Positions 21,456 through 30,118 of a DNA stretch of 37,950 nt are shown here, one piece after another. Numbering within the stretch: position 1 is the first letter of the stretch; the number at the start of each line of letters is the position of its first letter. The translations under genes and the position numbers were made by a program. A model generated the notes under the pieces. It had not been told where the DNA came from. It worked only from the letters and a program-made list of their open reading frames with translations, and searched no databases. Source of the stretch: Cupriavidus oxalaticus (GTDB lineage: Bacteria; Pseudomonadota; Gammaproteobacteria; Burkholderiales; Burkholderiaceae); the NCBI RefSeq assembly GCF_004768545.1, contig NZ_CP038638.1, forward strand, positions 1 to 37,950, given 5' to 3'.

Positions 21456-21953
21456 ATGCGACTGGTGACGCCTGCTACCGAGGAGCCCGTCACCGTCGTT
21501 GCGGCGCGCCGGTGGGCGAGGGTCGACGAGGGTGAGCTGGACGAGAACGTCGCGCTGTGTATCCAGGCGGCGCGCGAGAAGGCCGAGCACACGACCGGGC
21601 GGCGCTTCATCACGCAAACCTGGGCGATCGCAGTCAAGGCCGGCCAGCGCGTGGTGCTCCACGACCTGATGCCGGTGCAATCCGTCACGCTGGGCGGCGA
21701 GGCGGTCGACATCGAGGAGGGTCTGCCCGCCGAGGTGGTGGTGCCGGCGGATGGCGAGCTGCGCGTGACGTGCGGCTACGGCAATGCGGCGACCGTGCCG
21801 GCGGGGATCAAGATGTGGATCATGCAGCGGCTGGGCTACTACCTGGAGAACCGGCAGGCGCTGCTGCATGCGATGGGGTCGGGTCAGCAGCTGGAGCCGC
21901 CGCGCGATTTCGTCGACGGTCTGCTGGACCCCTATCTGATCCCGAGGTGCTGA
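21456..21953 (+). CDS. head-tail connector (gp6-like)
   Basis: The 165 residues show the gp6 pattern: PVTVVAARRWARVDEGELDENVALCIQAAREKAEHTTGRRFITQTW, then the C-terminal helix AGIKMWIMQRLGYYLENRQALL. It would form the ring docked under the portal. Three bases separate it from the upstream gene. Confidence 0.88.
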   Translation: MRLVTPATEEPVTVVAARRWARVDEGELDENVALCIQAAREKAEHTTGRRFITQTWAIAVKAGQRVVLHDLMPVQSVTLGGEAVDIEEGLPAEVVVPADGELRVTCGYGNAATVPAGIKMWIMQRLGYYLENRQALLHAMGSGQQLEPPRDFVDGLLDPYLIPRC

Positions 21954-22289
21954 ATGGACTTTCCGCACATTGGCGAGCTGAACAAGCAGGTTCAGGTGCG
22001 CCGGCGCAGCGACTTGCCGGCGGCCGACATGGGGCTGGATCAGACTTTTCCCGAGCAGCTCGACCGCTGGGCCAAGATCGAGCCGGTGGGCAGCGCCATC
22101 TACGCCGGCAGCGTGCAGATCGACACGATCGTGACGCACCGGATTTTCATTCGCTACCTGGCGGGCGTCACAAACGCCCATGAGGTGGTGCACGGCGCCC
22201 GGCTGTACCGAGTGCAGCGGGTGACGGATCTGAACGGCGCGGGGCGCTTCACCGTGCTGGAAGTCGAGGAGCTGAGCCATGGCGCGTAG
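21954..22289 (+). CDS. head-tail adaptor / joining protein
   Basis: The 111-residue beta-barrel type protein contains IGELNKQVQVRRRSD, DRWAKIEPVGSAIYAGSVQ, THRIFIRYLAGVTNAHEVVHGARLYRVQRVTD, the standard order of phage head closure (H-T joining) proteins. It starts immediately after the connector stop and overlaps the next gene by 11 bases. Confidence 0.88.
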   Translation: MDFPHIGELNKQVQVRRRSDLPAADMGLDQTFPEQLDRWAKIEPVGSAIYAGSVQIDTIVTHRIFIRYLAGVTNAHEVVHGARLYRVQRVTDLNGAGRFTVLEVEELSHGA

Positions 22290-22755
22290 CGGCGGGTTCT
22301 ACATGCACGTCGAGGGCTTCGAGGGGTTCGACCGGTCGGTCGACTTCGACAAGGCCGAGGTGCGCAAGGCGATGAACAAGGCCGGCCGGCTGGTCGTGGT
22401 GGAGGCGCGGAAGCTGATCTCGAAGGGTGGCGGTTCGCGCCCGGGTGAGTATCCGGCCAAGCGCACGGGCCGTCTGCGCCGGTCGATTCGGGCGCGCGTG
22501 AGCCGCTCGGGCTTTCTGGTGCGGGTTGAGCCAAAGACCGGCGCCGGCGTGCCGCCGAGCGATCCTTACTTCGCCTATCTGCATTATGGCGTGCGCCGCG
22601 GCACCAAACGGCGCAAGGACCACCAGGCGCAGCCGAACGGCCCATATCGCATCGAGCCGCGCGAGAACTACATGGCCGACGCCCTGCAGAATCAGGCGCC
22701 GGCCGTGCGAAGCCTGCTCAGCGCCGCGCTGGCCGCCGGTCTGCGCGTCAAGTAG
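22279..22755 (+). CDS. HK97 gp10-like tail completion protein
   Basis: The 158-residue protein contains VRKAMNKAGRLVVVEARKLI, PGEYPAKRTGRLRRSIRARV, DPYFAYLHYGVRRGTKRRKD and a C-terminal helix ENYMADALQNQAPAVRSLLSAAL, the gp10 layout. It joins head and tail. A strong terminator follows, closing the head module before the Mu-type tail genes. Confidence 0.85.
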   Translation: MARSGGFYMHVEGFEGFDRSVDFDKAEVRKAMNKAGRLVVVEARKLISKGGGSRPGEYPAKRTGRLRRSIRARVSRSGFLVRVEPKTGAGVPPSDPYFAYLHYGVRRGTKRRKDHQAQPNGPYRIEPRENYMADALQNQAPAVRSLLSAALAAGLRVK

Positions 22756-22775
22756 GCGCCTCCCTCAACCTTGCC

Positions 22776-22801
22776 AGCCCCGCCGCGTGCGGGGCTTTTT
22801 C
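22776..22801 (+). terminator. terminator between head and tail modules
   Basis: Perfect 8-bp stem AGCCCCGC / GCGGGGCT, loop CGCGT, then TTTTT. It stands exactly at the switch from HK97-type to Mu-type genes, six bases before the next start. Confidence 0.85.
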
Positions 22802-22806
22802 TTGCC

Positions 22807-23400
22807 ATGAAGATCTCCCCCGTGGTAGCGCAGCTGCGCACCTGGTGCCCGACCTTCGCCCAGCGCGTGGCCGGCGCCCTGCAGTTCGACCTGGCGCGCG
22901 ACAGCGCGCTGCTGCCGATGCCGGCGGCCTACGTCGTGATGACGGAAGACGATCCCGGCGAGAACCAGGTGCAGAACCGCACCCGGCAACGCATCGGCGA
23001 CGAGTTTGACGTGGTGGTGGCGTTGGCCACGGGCGACGAGCGCGGCCAATCGGCGGCGGATCCGCTGCACGACATCCGTGCCGAGCTGCTGCGCGCGCTG
23101 GTTGGCTGGCAGCCCATGGCCGGCTACGACCCGATCAGCTATGAGGGCGGCTCGCTGGTGCTGATCGATCGCAGCCGCGTGCTGTTCCGCTTTGGCTTTC
23201 GTGCCGAGTGGACGCTGGGTGGCGGCGACGTGCCGGAAACGTTCGCCGAGGTCGAGCTGGCCGGCCTGCCGCCGCTGGCGGGCGTCGACATCGATCTCGA
23301 TGCGATCGACCCGATGGCGGATCCGAACCTCAGTAACCCCGGCCCGGACGGCCGGATCGAAACCGTGCTCCGCGTGGAGCTTGATCAAGGACCTCCATGA
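22807..23400 (+). CDS. tail terminator protein (Mu gp37-like)
   Basis: The start at 22807 (MKISPVVAQLRTWCPTFAQRVAGALQFDL) excludes a 12-codon upstream extension that reads through the terminator. The 197-residue product has the middle block QRIGDEFDVVVALATGDERGQSAADPLHDIRAELLRALVGWQP, typical of the phage tail protein at this point of Mu-like tail operons, which ends tail tube polymerisation. It overlaps the next gene by ATGA. Confidence 0.78.
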   Translation: MKISPVVAQLRTWCPTFAQRVAGALQFDLARDSALLPMPAAYVVMTEDDPGENQVQNRTRQRIGDEFDVVVALATGDERGQSAADPLHDIRAELLRALVGWQPMAGYDPISYEGGSLVLIDRSRVLFRFGFRAEWTLGGGDVPETFAEVELAGLPPLAGVDIDLDAIDPMADPNLSNPGPDGRIETVLRVELDQGPP

Positions 23401-23606
23401 ACACTGATCGCAAGACGGTCCATGTGACCCCCGCCGCGGGGCGCGTGGTGCCGGATCCCGACTACGGCGACACGCTGCCGGCGTCGGGCCGTACCGTGGT
23501 GCGCTCGCCTTACTGGGCGCGCCGCATTCAAGACAATGACGTGATCGTCGACGCCGCACAGCCGGCCGATGGCGCGCCCGTCAAGACCGCCAAGGGGGCC
23601 AAGTAA
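23397..23606 (+). CDS. DUF2635-type small tail protein (Mu gp38-like)
   Basis: The 69 residues include VHVTPAAGRVVPDPDYGDTLPASGRTVVRSPYWARRIQDNDV, the conserved core (P-x-P..G..L...G..V....YW.RR..D.DV) of DUF2635. It always lies before the tail sheath in Mu-like operons; role unknown. Its last base is the first base of the sheath ATG. Confidence 0.88.
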   Translation: MNTDRKTVHVTPAAGRVVPDPDYGDTLPASGRTVVRSPYWARRIQDNDVIVDAAQPADGAPVKTAKGAK

Positions 23607-25105
23607 TGCCAGCTGTGAGCTTCAATAACATCCCGAACGACATCCGGGTGCCGCTGTTCTACGCCGAGATCGACAACTCGCAGGCCGGCGGCGGCGGCGC
23701 GGCGCTGCGGCGCCTGCTCATTGGGCAGATGAGCGATGACGCCACCGGGCAGCCCGGTGTGCTGTTCCTGGCCACGCGCGAGAGCGACGCCGTCGCGATC
23801 GCGGGCGAGGGCTCGATGCTGGCGGCCATGTACAGCAAGTTCCGCCTGGGCGACCCGGCGGGCGAGGTCTGGTGCCTGCCGATCAAGCTGGCCGCCGGTA
23901 CCGCCGCCTCGGGCAAGTTCGCCGTGACCGGTACTGCGACCGAGGCCGGCCTGCTGTCTGCCTACGTCGCGGGCCGCCGCGTGCGCGTGACCGTGGCGGT
24001 TGGCATGACTGCCGCGCAGGCGGCCACCGCGCTGGCGGCGGCAATCAACGCCGTGGCCAACATGCCGGTCGATGCCGTGGCGGCGGCGGGCGAGGTCACC
24101 CTCACCTGCAAGTGGAAGGGCGCCGCCGGCAACGACATCCAGCTGGAAATGAACCGCGCCGGCCTGGTTAATGGCGAGCGTACGCCGGCCGGCCTGGCCG
24201 TGACGGTGACCGCCGTGGCCGGCGGCGCCGGCTCGCCGGACATGGCTGATGTGCTGGCAGCGGTCGGCGACGAGGAGTTCGAGTTCGTTTGCCATCCGTA
24301 CACCGATACGGCGAGCCTGGATGACTACGCCGCCTGGATGAGCGACATCTCCGGGCGCTGGGCGTGGTCCTCGCAGCTCTACGGGCACTGCTACAGCGCG
24401 CTGCGCGGCGCGGTGGGGGCGCTGGTGGCCGCTGGCCAGGCGCGCAACGACCCGCACATGACCATCGTGGGCTTCGAGGCGGGCGTGGCGGCGCCGGTCT
24501 GGGAGTTCGCCGCGGCCTTCGCGGCGCGCCAGGCGGTGTTCATCTCGGCGGACGTGGCGCGCCCGACGCAGACCGGCCAGCTGCTGGGCATCGATGCGGC
24601 GCCGGCTGGCCAGCGCTTCACGCTGACCGAGCGCCAGTCGCTGCTGTCCAACGGCATCGCCACCACGATGGCGCCGGATGGCGTGGTGCGCATCGAGCGC
24701 GCGGTGACCACCTACCAGCGCAACGCCTACGGCCAGCGTGACGATTCGTACCTGGACAGCGAAACACTGCACACGACCGCGCATGTCGTGCGCTTCCTGC
24801 GCCAGCGCATCACTTCCAAGTACGGGCGCCACAAGCTGGCCAACGATGGCACGCGCTTCGGTGCCGGCCAGGCCATCGTGACGCCGTCGGTGATCCGTGC
24901 CGAGCTGATCGCGGCCTACGCGGCGCTGGAATACCAGGGCATCGTCGAGAACGCCGAGCTGTTCGCTCAGTACCTGGTGGTGGGCCGCAACGCGACCAAC
25001 CCGAACCGCGTCGACGTGCTGTTCCCGCCGGACTACGTCAACCAGCTGCGCATCTTCGCGCTGCTCAACCAGTTCCGCCTGCAGTACCCGGAACAAGCGG
25101 CCTAA
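23606..25105 (+). CDS. contractile tail sheath protein (Mu gp39/L-like)
   Basis: The 499-residue product starts VSFNNIPNDIRVPLFYAEIDNSQAGGG, the recognised Mu sheath start. It has ADPIGE-type central blocks (DDYAAWMSDISGRWAW, GHCYSALRGAVGALVAAGQARNDPHM) and a conserved C-terminal domain (DSYLDSETLHTTAHVVRFLRQRITSKYGRHKLANDG). The sheath shows that the virion is a myovirus. Full length. Confidence 0.95.
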   Translation: MPAVSFNNIPNDIRVPLFYAEIDNSQAGGGGAALRRLLIGQMSDDATGQPGVLFLATRESDAVAIAGEGSMLAAMYSKFRLGDPAGEVWCLPIKLAAGTAASGKFAVTGTATEAGLLSAYVAGRRVRVTVAVGMTAAQAATALAAAINAVANMPVDAVAAAGEVTLTCKWKGAAGNDIQLEMNRAGLVNGERTPAGLAVTVTAVAGGAGSPDMADVLAAVGDEEFEFVCHPYTDTASLDDYAAWMSDISGRWAWSSQLYGHCYSALRGAVGALVAAGQARNDPHMTIVGFEAGVAAPVWEFAAAFAARQAVFISADVARPTQTGQLLGIDAAPAGQRFTLTERQSLLSNGIATTMAPDGVVRIERAVTTYQRNAYGQRDDSYLDSETLHTTAHVVRFLRQRITSKYGRHKLANDGTRFGAGQAIVTPSVIRAELIAAYAALEYQGIVENAELFAQYLVVGRNATNPNRVDVLFPPDYVNQLRIFALLNQFRLQYPEQAA

Positions 25106-25127
25106 GCCTGCCAACACCCATGCAATC

Positions 25128-25150
25128 GTGGCCCGCCCTGTGCGGGCCAC
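25128..25150 (+). terminator. hairpin between sheath and tube genes
   Basis: Perfect 9-bp stem GTGGCCCGC / GCGGGCCAC, loop CCTGT, followed by AGTCATTTC rather than a pure T run. It is more likely an mRNA-stability or attenuation hairpin between two highly expressed genes. Confidence 0.55.
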
Positions 25151-25171
25151 AGTCATTTCTAGGAGCCCGAT

Positions 25172-25519
25172 ATGGGAGAAAAAGTCGCCGGCACCGCCTA
25201 CATCAAGGCGGACGGGGAGCAATTCGATGTGACCGGCAACGCCGAGGCGCCGCTGATGGATGTCAAGCGCGAAAGCATCCTGCCCGGTTTCTACAAGGAA
25301 GAGGATCTGGTCCCGTACATCCAGATGGACTGCCTCTTCACCAAGGGCTTTCCGCTCGAAAAGATCCGGAAGGCGGTCGACCAGACCGTCACGCTGGAGC
25401 TGCAGAACGGTCGCGTGTACGTGCTGACGGGCGGCTATGTCGTCGGTGAGCCGGCGGCAAACTCCGACGAGGGCAAGGTCTCGCTGCGCTGGGAAGGCCG
25501 TAAGGGGATCTGGCAATGA
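25172..25519 (+). CDS. tail tube protein (Mu gp40/M-like)
   Basis: The 115-residue product contains GTAYIKADGEQFDVTGNAEAPLMDVKRESILPGF, MDCLFTKGFPLEKIRKAVDQTVTLELQNGRVYVLTGGYVVGEP and ALRWEGRKG-like end, the pattern of Mu tail tube proteins. It follows the sheath as expected, with GGAGC upstream. It overlaps the chaperone start (ATGA). Confidence 0.92.
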   Translation: MGEKVAGTAYIKADGEQFDVTGNAEAPLMDVKRESILPGFYKEEDLVPYIQMDCLFTKGFPLEKIRKAVDQTVTLELQNGRVYVLTGGYVVGEPAANSDEGKVSLRWEGRKGIWQ

Positions 25520-25812
25520 CGACCAATTTCCCGCTCACCAAGCCGGTCAAGGCCCACGGCGAGGAGGTGACCTCGCTGGATCTGCGTGATCCGGAGCCGC
25601 GCGACGCGCGTGAGATCAAGGCGATGCCCTACTGGGTGGCGCCCGATCAGTCGGTGCAGCTCAACCCGACCGCCGCAGCGCAATACGTGGTCCGGTGCGC
25701 AGGCATTCCGATGTCGTCGGTCGATCAGCTCGACATGGGCGACTTCAACCGTCTGTGCTGGGTGATCGCCGGTTTTTTCTTGAAAGCGGATTCACCGACC
25801 ACCAGCAGCTGA
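25516..25812 (+). CDS. tail assembly chaperone, short form (Mu gp41-like, lambda G analogue)
   Basis: The 98-residue product begins FPLTKPVKAHGEEVTSLDLRDPEPRDAREIKAMPY, the standard gp41/tail-assembly start, and ends after the slippery site with a short tail (LKADSPTTSS). It binds the tape measure before tube assembly. A longer product made by -1 frameshifting is listed separately. Confidence 0.88.
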   Translation: MTTNFPLTKPVKAHGEEVTSLDLRDPEPRDAREIKAMPYWVAPDQSVQLNPTAAAQYVVRCAGIPMSSVDQLDMGDFNRLCWVIAGFFLKADSPTTSS

Positions 25813-25946
25813 TCGACGCCACGTACGACGTGGCGGAGTTCTGGTCAGTGGATCCCGAGGTGGAGATGGCGCGGCCGATTGGCTGCGTCGTCGAGCACTT
25901 CGACCAGGCCGTGCGCATCAACCAGCGCCGAGCCAAAGCGGGGTAA
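25516..25946 (+). CDS. tail assembly chaperone, frameshifted long form (GT analogue)
   Basis: At T_TTT_TTC (25773-25779) a -1 slip moves the ribosome into a frame that reads LESGFTDHQQLIDATYDVAEFWSVDPEVEMARPIGCVVEHFDQAVRI and stops at 25946, three bases before the tape measure gene. The product is 88 residues of the short form plus 55 new ones, 143 in total. The DNA between 25812 and 25946 has no own start, so expression needs the shift. Confidence 0.85.
25773..25779 (+). promoter_or_regulatory. -1 ribosomal frameshift slippery heptamer
   Basis: TTTTTTC in phase as T_TTT_TTC, a canonical X_XXY_YYZ heptamer, inside the tail chaperone gene 33 bases before the zero-frame stop. Confidence 0.85.
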
Positions 25947-25949
25947 CCG

Positions 25950-27758
25950 ATGGCAGATAAGTTTCAACTGAAGGCGCTGATTACCGGCGTCGATCAGCTG
26001 TCGCCTGCGCTGGCGGGCATTCGCAAGAACATCGCCGGCTTCCGCAAGGCGCTGAAGGCGGACGGACTGGGTGACCTGTCTTTCCGCGATGTGATCTCCG
26101 GCGGCGCGCTGGCGGCGCCGGTGATCGCAGCCACTAAGGCGGCCATCGACTTCGAATCGGCGATGGCCGATGTCAAGAAGGTGGTCGACTTCGATACGCC
26201 TGCGCAGTTCAAGGCGATGGGGCAGGACATTCAAGACCTGTCCAAGCGCCTGCCGATGGCGGCCAAGGACATCGCGGCCATTGTGGCCGCCGGTGGCCAG
26301 GCCGGCATCGGGCGCAATGAGCTGGGCAAGTTCGCCGAGGACGCGGTCAAGATGGGCGTCGCCTTCGACCAGACCGCGGCGCAGGCCGGCGAGATGATGG
26401 CCACCTGGCGCACCGCCTTCAAGATGGGGCAGGACCAGGTGGTGGCGCTGGCCGACCAGATCAACCTGCTCGGTAACACGGGCCCGGCCAAGGCCAGCAA
26501 GATCTCCGAGATCGTGACCCGCATCGGGCCGCTCGGCGAGGTGGCGGGTTTCGCCGCCAGCCAGATTGCTGCCATGGGCGCGACGCTGGCCGGCATGGGG
26601 GTGCAGGAAGAAATCGCCGCCACCGGCATCAAGAACATGATGCTGACGCTGACCTCGGGGGCATCGGCCACCAAGGAACAGCAGGAAACCTTCAAGGCGC
26701 TGCGGCTCGATGCCAAGAAGCTCGCGGTCGACATGCAGCGCGACGCGCAGGGCACGGTCACGCGCGTGCTGACCGCCGTCAGCAAGGTCGACAAGTCCAA
26801 GCAGGCGTCGGTGCTGGAAGGGCTTTTCGGTCGCGAGTCCATTGGGGCGATCGCGCCGCTGCTCACCAATATGGACTTGCTGGAAGGCAACTTCAAAAAG
26901 GTGGGCGATGCGGCGCGACATGCCGGCTCGATGCAGAAGGAATACGAGTCGCGCGCGGCCACCACCGCCAACGGCATCGTGCTGCTGCAGAACCGGGTCA
27001 CCGCGCTTGGGATCTCGGTGGGCACCATCCTGCTGCCGCCGCTGAATCAGTTTCTGGGCTTCGTCGGGCCGCTGGTCGATCGCATGGCGGACTTCGCCAA
27101 CGCCAACCCGGCCGTCATCAAGGGCGTGCTGGGCGCCGCGGCGGGCCTGCTGGTGCTGAAGATCGCGGTGATCGCTGTCAGCGCCGCGCTGCGCATTCTG
27201 ACGGCCGTCACGGCGCTGTCGCCGCTTGGCATTGCTGTGCGCGCGATTGCGGTCGCAGCGGGCTTCCTGCTCGCCAACTGGGAAAGCGTCGGTCCGTTCT
27301 TCTCGAATCTGTGGGCGTCCATCGTCGGCTACGCGCAGCCGGCATGGGAATGGATCAAAAAGGCGCTGAGCTTCACGCCGCTCGGGCTGATCGTCAGCAA
27401 CTGGGAGCCCATCGTCGCGTGGTTCCAGCGCATGTGGGAGCGCATCAAGCCGTATGTCGAGCCGCTGATGAATGGCGCGAGCTGGGTGGCCGGCAAGGTC
27501 GGCGCCTTCTTCGGTGGCGGTGGGGATCGGCCCGCGCCTGCCGCGGCAGGCGGCGTCGGTCCGCGACCGGTGATCCAGCGCGACTGGTCGGTCTCGCTGC
27601 CACAGCAGACCACGCAGACCCAGCAGCTGCGCGGCGAGATGCTGATGCGCTTCGAAAACGCGCCGCCTGGGCTGCGCGTCGATCCGGCCAGCACCAATCA
27701 GCCCGGCCTGTCCGTGACGCCCAAGGTCGGCTATCGCTCGCTCGCAGGGGCGGGCTAA
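25950..27758 (+). CDS. tape measure protein (Mu gp42-like)
   Basis: The 602-residue TP901-type tape measure has DVISGGALAAPVIAATKAAIDFESAMADVKKVVDFDTP near the start, repeated Gly/Ala helices (AAIVAAGGQAGIGRNELGKFAEDAVKMGVAFDQTAAQAGEMMATW) and hydrophobic segments around residues 400-440. A WxxIxPxF-type block (WESVGPFFSNLWASIVGY) and a Pro-rich tail follow. Its length sets the tail length; this is short for the family, suggesting a short contractile tail. Confidence 0.92.
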   Translation: MADKFQLKALITGVDQLSPALAGIRKNIAGFRKALKADGLGDLSFRDVISGGALAAPVIAATKAAIDFESAMADVKKVVDFDTPAQFKAMGQDIQDLSKRLPMAAKDIAAIVAAGGQAGIGRNELGKFAEDAVKMGVAFDQTAAQAGEMMATWRTAFKMGQDQVVALADQINLLGNTGPAKASKISEIVTRIGPLGEVAGFAASQIAAMGATLAGMGVQEEIAATGIKNMMLTLTSGASATKEQQETFKALRLDAKKLAVDMQRDAQGTVTRVLTAVSKVDKSKQASVLEGLFGRESIGAIAPLLTNMDLLEGNFKKVGDAARHAGSMQKEYESRAATTANGIVLLQNRVTALGISVGTILLPPLNQFLGFVGPLVDRMADFANANPAVIKGVLGAAAGLLVLKIAVIAVSAALRILTAVTALSPLGIAVRAIAVAAGFLLANWESVGPFFSNLWASIVGYAQPAWEWIKKALSFTPLGLIVSNWEPIVAWFQRMWERIKPYVEPLMNGASWVAGKVGAFFGGGGDRPAPAAAGGVGPRPVIQRDWSVSLPQQTTQTQQLRGEMLMRFENAPPGLRVDPASTNQPGLSVTPKVGYRSLAGAG

Positions 27759-27767
27759 GGAGAAATC

Positions 27768-29006
27768 ATGAGTTGGCGCGACAAGCTGCGGCCGGCGTCC
27801 TTTCGCGGGGTGCCGTTTCAGGTCGACGGCGAAAAGACCCCGGTCGGGCGCCGCACCGTGCTGCACGAATACCCGCAGCGCGATGTGCCCTTCGCCGAAG
27901 ACATGGGGCGCCGCACCCGGCAGTACACGCTGACGGCGTTCCTGATCGGCGCGGATTGCCTGGAGCAGCGCGATGCCCTGCTCAAGGCGCTGGAAACGCC
28001 AGGCGCGGGCGAGCTGGTGCATCCGTGGTACGGCACCCTCAAGGTGACAGCGGGCGACTGCGAGGTCTCTCACGAACGTCTGGAGGGCGGGGTGGTCCGC
28101 TGCACGCTCGAGTTCGTCGAGGCCGGCGAGCTGGTGTTTCCGTCCGGCAAGGCGAACACCGGCAAGCAGGCGAGTGCGGCTGCCGATACGGTGCTCGCCG
28201 CTGGCACGGGCCGCTTTGACGAGGCGATGGCGCAGATCAACCGCACCCGCGTGGCGGCGTCTGGTCTGGTGAAGGGTATGACGGGGCTGTACAGCACGCT
28301 GCAGCAGCAAGTGCGGCCGATCACCGATGCCATCGGCGGTGTCGATGCCTTCATCGGCATGCTGATCGGCGCCCCGTCGCAGCTCACCGGTCTGATCACC
28401 GGCGTGCTGGCCAACGCAGGCGGCGCCTTCAATGCCTTTTCCGGCTACCGCTTCGGGCTCAGTGCCCTGTCCGGCCGGGTCGGCGCCGTGTCGAGTCTGG
28501 CCGCGCTGCCGGCGCCGCAGGGTGCCGAAGCGGCCGAGCTGCAGGCGGCGGCGGTGGCGCTCGCGCAGGACGTGCTGCTGGTCGACATGATTCGCCAGGT
28601 GGGCGAGATGCCGGCCAACCAGCCTGCACAGCCGCTCGCAACCGTGCCGGCCCTGGCCGTGCAAGTGCAGCAGCCGGTCACGCGCGCCGAGGTGCCGGTG
28701 GTCGACGACGTGCAGCAGGTGCAGGCGTTGATCTCCGACGCGCTGTGGGAGCAGGCGCTGCAGGGCGCGCATGAGTACTACCAGGCGGTGACCGATGCGC
28801 GCATTCAGGTAACGCGGCATCTGACCGAGGTCGCGCGGCAGGGAGTCCGCCTCACAACGGTGACGCCGCCGCAGCCGGTGCCGGCCGTTGCGCTGGCGTA
28901 TGCCCGATACGGCGACGCGAGCCGGGCCGAGGAGGTCGTCTCGCGCAATCGCGTTGTGCATCCGCTCTTCGTTCCTCCATCCTCGCTACAGGTTGCCGTG
29001 TCATGA
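27768..29006 (+). CDS. DNA circularisation N-domain tail protein (Mu gp43-like)
   Basis: The 412-residue product begins SWRDKLRPASFRGVPFQVDGEKTPVGRRTVLHEYPQRDVPFAEDMGRRTRQYTLTAFLIG, the DNA_circ_N signature, and has a long Ala-rich helical C-terminal half. In Mu it is a baseplate/tail component despite the historical name. GGAG precedes the start; the end overlaps the next gene by ATGA. Confidence 0.92.
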   Translation: MSWRDKLRPASFRGVPFQVDGEKTPVGRRTVLHEYPQRDVPFAEDMGRRTRQYTLTAFLIGADCLEQRDALLKALETPGAGELVHPWYGTLKVTAGDCEVSHERLEGGVVRCTLEFVEAGELVFPSGKANTGKQASAAADTVLAAGTGRFDEAMAQINRTRVAASGLVKGMTGLYSTLQQQVRPITDAIGGVDAFIGMLIGAPSQLTGLITGVLANAGGAFNAFSGYRFGLSALSGRVGAVSSLAALPAPQGAEAAELQAAAVALAQDVLLVDMIRQVGEMPANQPAQPLATVPALAVQVQQPVTRAEVPVVDDVQQVQALISDALWEQALQGAHEYYQAVTDARIQVTRHLTEVARQGVRLTTVTPPQPVPAVALAYARYGDASRAEEVVSRNRVVHPLFVPPSSLQVAVS

Positions 29007-30118
29007 CAGCAGAAACCGATCGCGTGACGCTCAGCGTCAACGGGCTGGACTACGCCGGCTGGAAGGAGGTCCGCATCTCGGCTGGCATCGAGCGGCAGGC
29101 GCGGGACTTCTCGCTGGGGATCACCTGGCAGTGGCCCGGCGGCGGCGACCGGCCGCGGCAGATCCGGCAGGGCGACCGCTGCGAGGTCATGATCGGCGGC
29201 GAGCTGGTGCTGACCGGCTACGTGTTCGCGACACCGATTCAGTACGACAGCAAGCAGCTCGCGCTGTCGATATCCGGGCGCTCGCTCACGGCTGACCTGG
29301 TCGATTGCGGCGCGGACAACAAGCCTTCGCAATGGCGTGGCCAGAGCGTGCAGCGCATCACCGAGGCGCTGGCTTCGCATTACGGCGTGGCCGTGGTCAG
29401 CGAGATCTCGGACGGCAGCGCGCTGGCGGATCATACGATCCAGCCGGGCGAGACCGCCTTCGAATCGATCGACCGGCTGCTGCGCCTGTCGCGACTACTC
29501 TCCACCGACGATGCGCGCGGGCGGCTGGTGCTGGCCAGGCCCGGCAGCGCTGGCCGTGCTGGCGATCGAATCGAGCGCGGCGTCAACGTGCTGAGTGCCG
29601 ACGCCCCCCTCGATTTCAGCGAAGTGTTCAGTGAATACGTGTGCAAGGGCCAGCGCTCTGGCACTGATGACGTATTTGGCGTCGACGCCAGCGAGGTCGA
29701 GGCGCGCGTGGCGGACACCCGGATCGGGCGCAAGCGTGTGCTGGTGATGCACGAGGCCGGGCAGATGACGCCGGAACTGGCACGCCAGCGCGTCGCCTGG
29801 GAACGCGAGAGCCGCGTCAGCAAGGCGTTGGCGGCCACCTACACAGTGCAGGGCTGGCGCCAGAGCAATGGCGCGCTGTGGCGGCACAACCAGATCGTGC
29901 GGGTGGTCGACCCGGTCATCGGCTTTGACCGCGACATGCTGATCGCCGAAATCGAATACCGGCTGAGCGAGCAGGGCGGCACGGTGGCGGCCCTCAAGGT
30001 CGCGCCACCGGAGGGCTTCGAGGCCGAGCCGCCGGATCCGAACAAGCGCAAGAAGGGCAAGGGGAAGAAGGGGGATGACTTCGAGTACCTGCTGCCCGAA
30101 GACTGGGAAAAGCAATGA
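29003..30118 (+). CDS. baseplate hub protein (Mu gp44/P-like)
   Basis: The 371-residue product has VTLSVNGLDYAGWKEVRISAGIERQARDFSLGITWQW, then QGDRCEVMIGGELVLTGYVFATPIQYDSKQLALSISGRSLTADLVDCGA, the hub order of Mu gpP. It ends in a basic KKGKGKKGDDFEYLLPEDW tail. It forms the hub ring to which the spike attaches. ATGA overlaps on both sides. Confidence 0.92.
   Translation: MTAETDRVTLSVNGLDYAGWKEVRISAGIERQARDFSLGITWQWPGGGDRPRQIRQGDRCEVMIGGELVLTGYVFATPIQYDSKQLALSISGRSLTADLVDCGADNKPSQWRGQSVQRITEALASHYGVAVVSEISDGSALADHTIQPGETAFESIDRLLRLSRLLSTDDARGRLVLARPGSAGRAGDRIERGVNVLSADAPLDFSEVFSEYVCKGQRSGTDDVFGVDASEVEARVADTRIGRKRVLVMHEAGQMTPELARQRVAWERESRVSKALAATYTVQGWRQSNGALWRHNQIVRVVDPVIGFDRDMLIAEIEYRLSEQGGTVAALKVAPPEGFEAEPPDPNKRKKGKGKKGDDFEYLLPEDWEKQ

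Noticed and set aside
25845..28961. Very long minus-strand ORF (1038 codons), with similar ones at 32734-35787 and 19770-22280
   Set aside because: They lie opposite well-recognised tail and head genes, are rich in Arg, His and Gln as GC-rich shadows are, and have no known domain.
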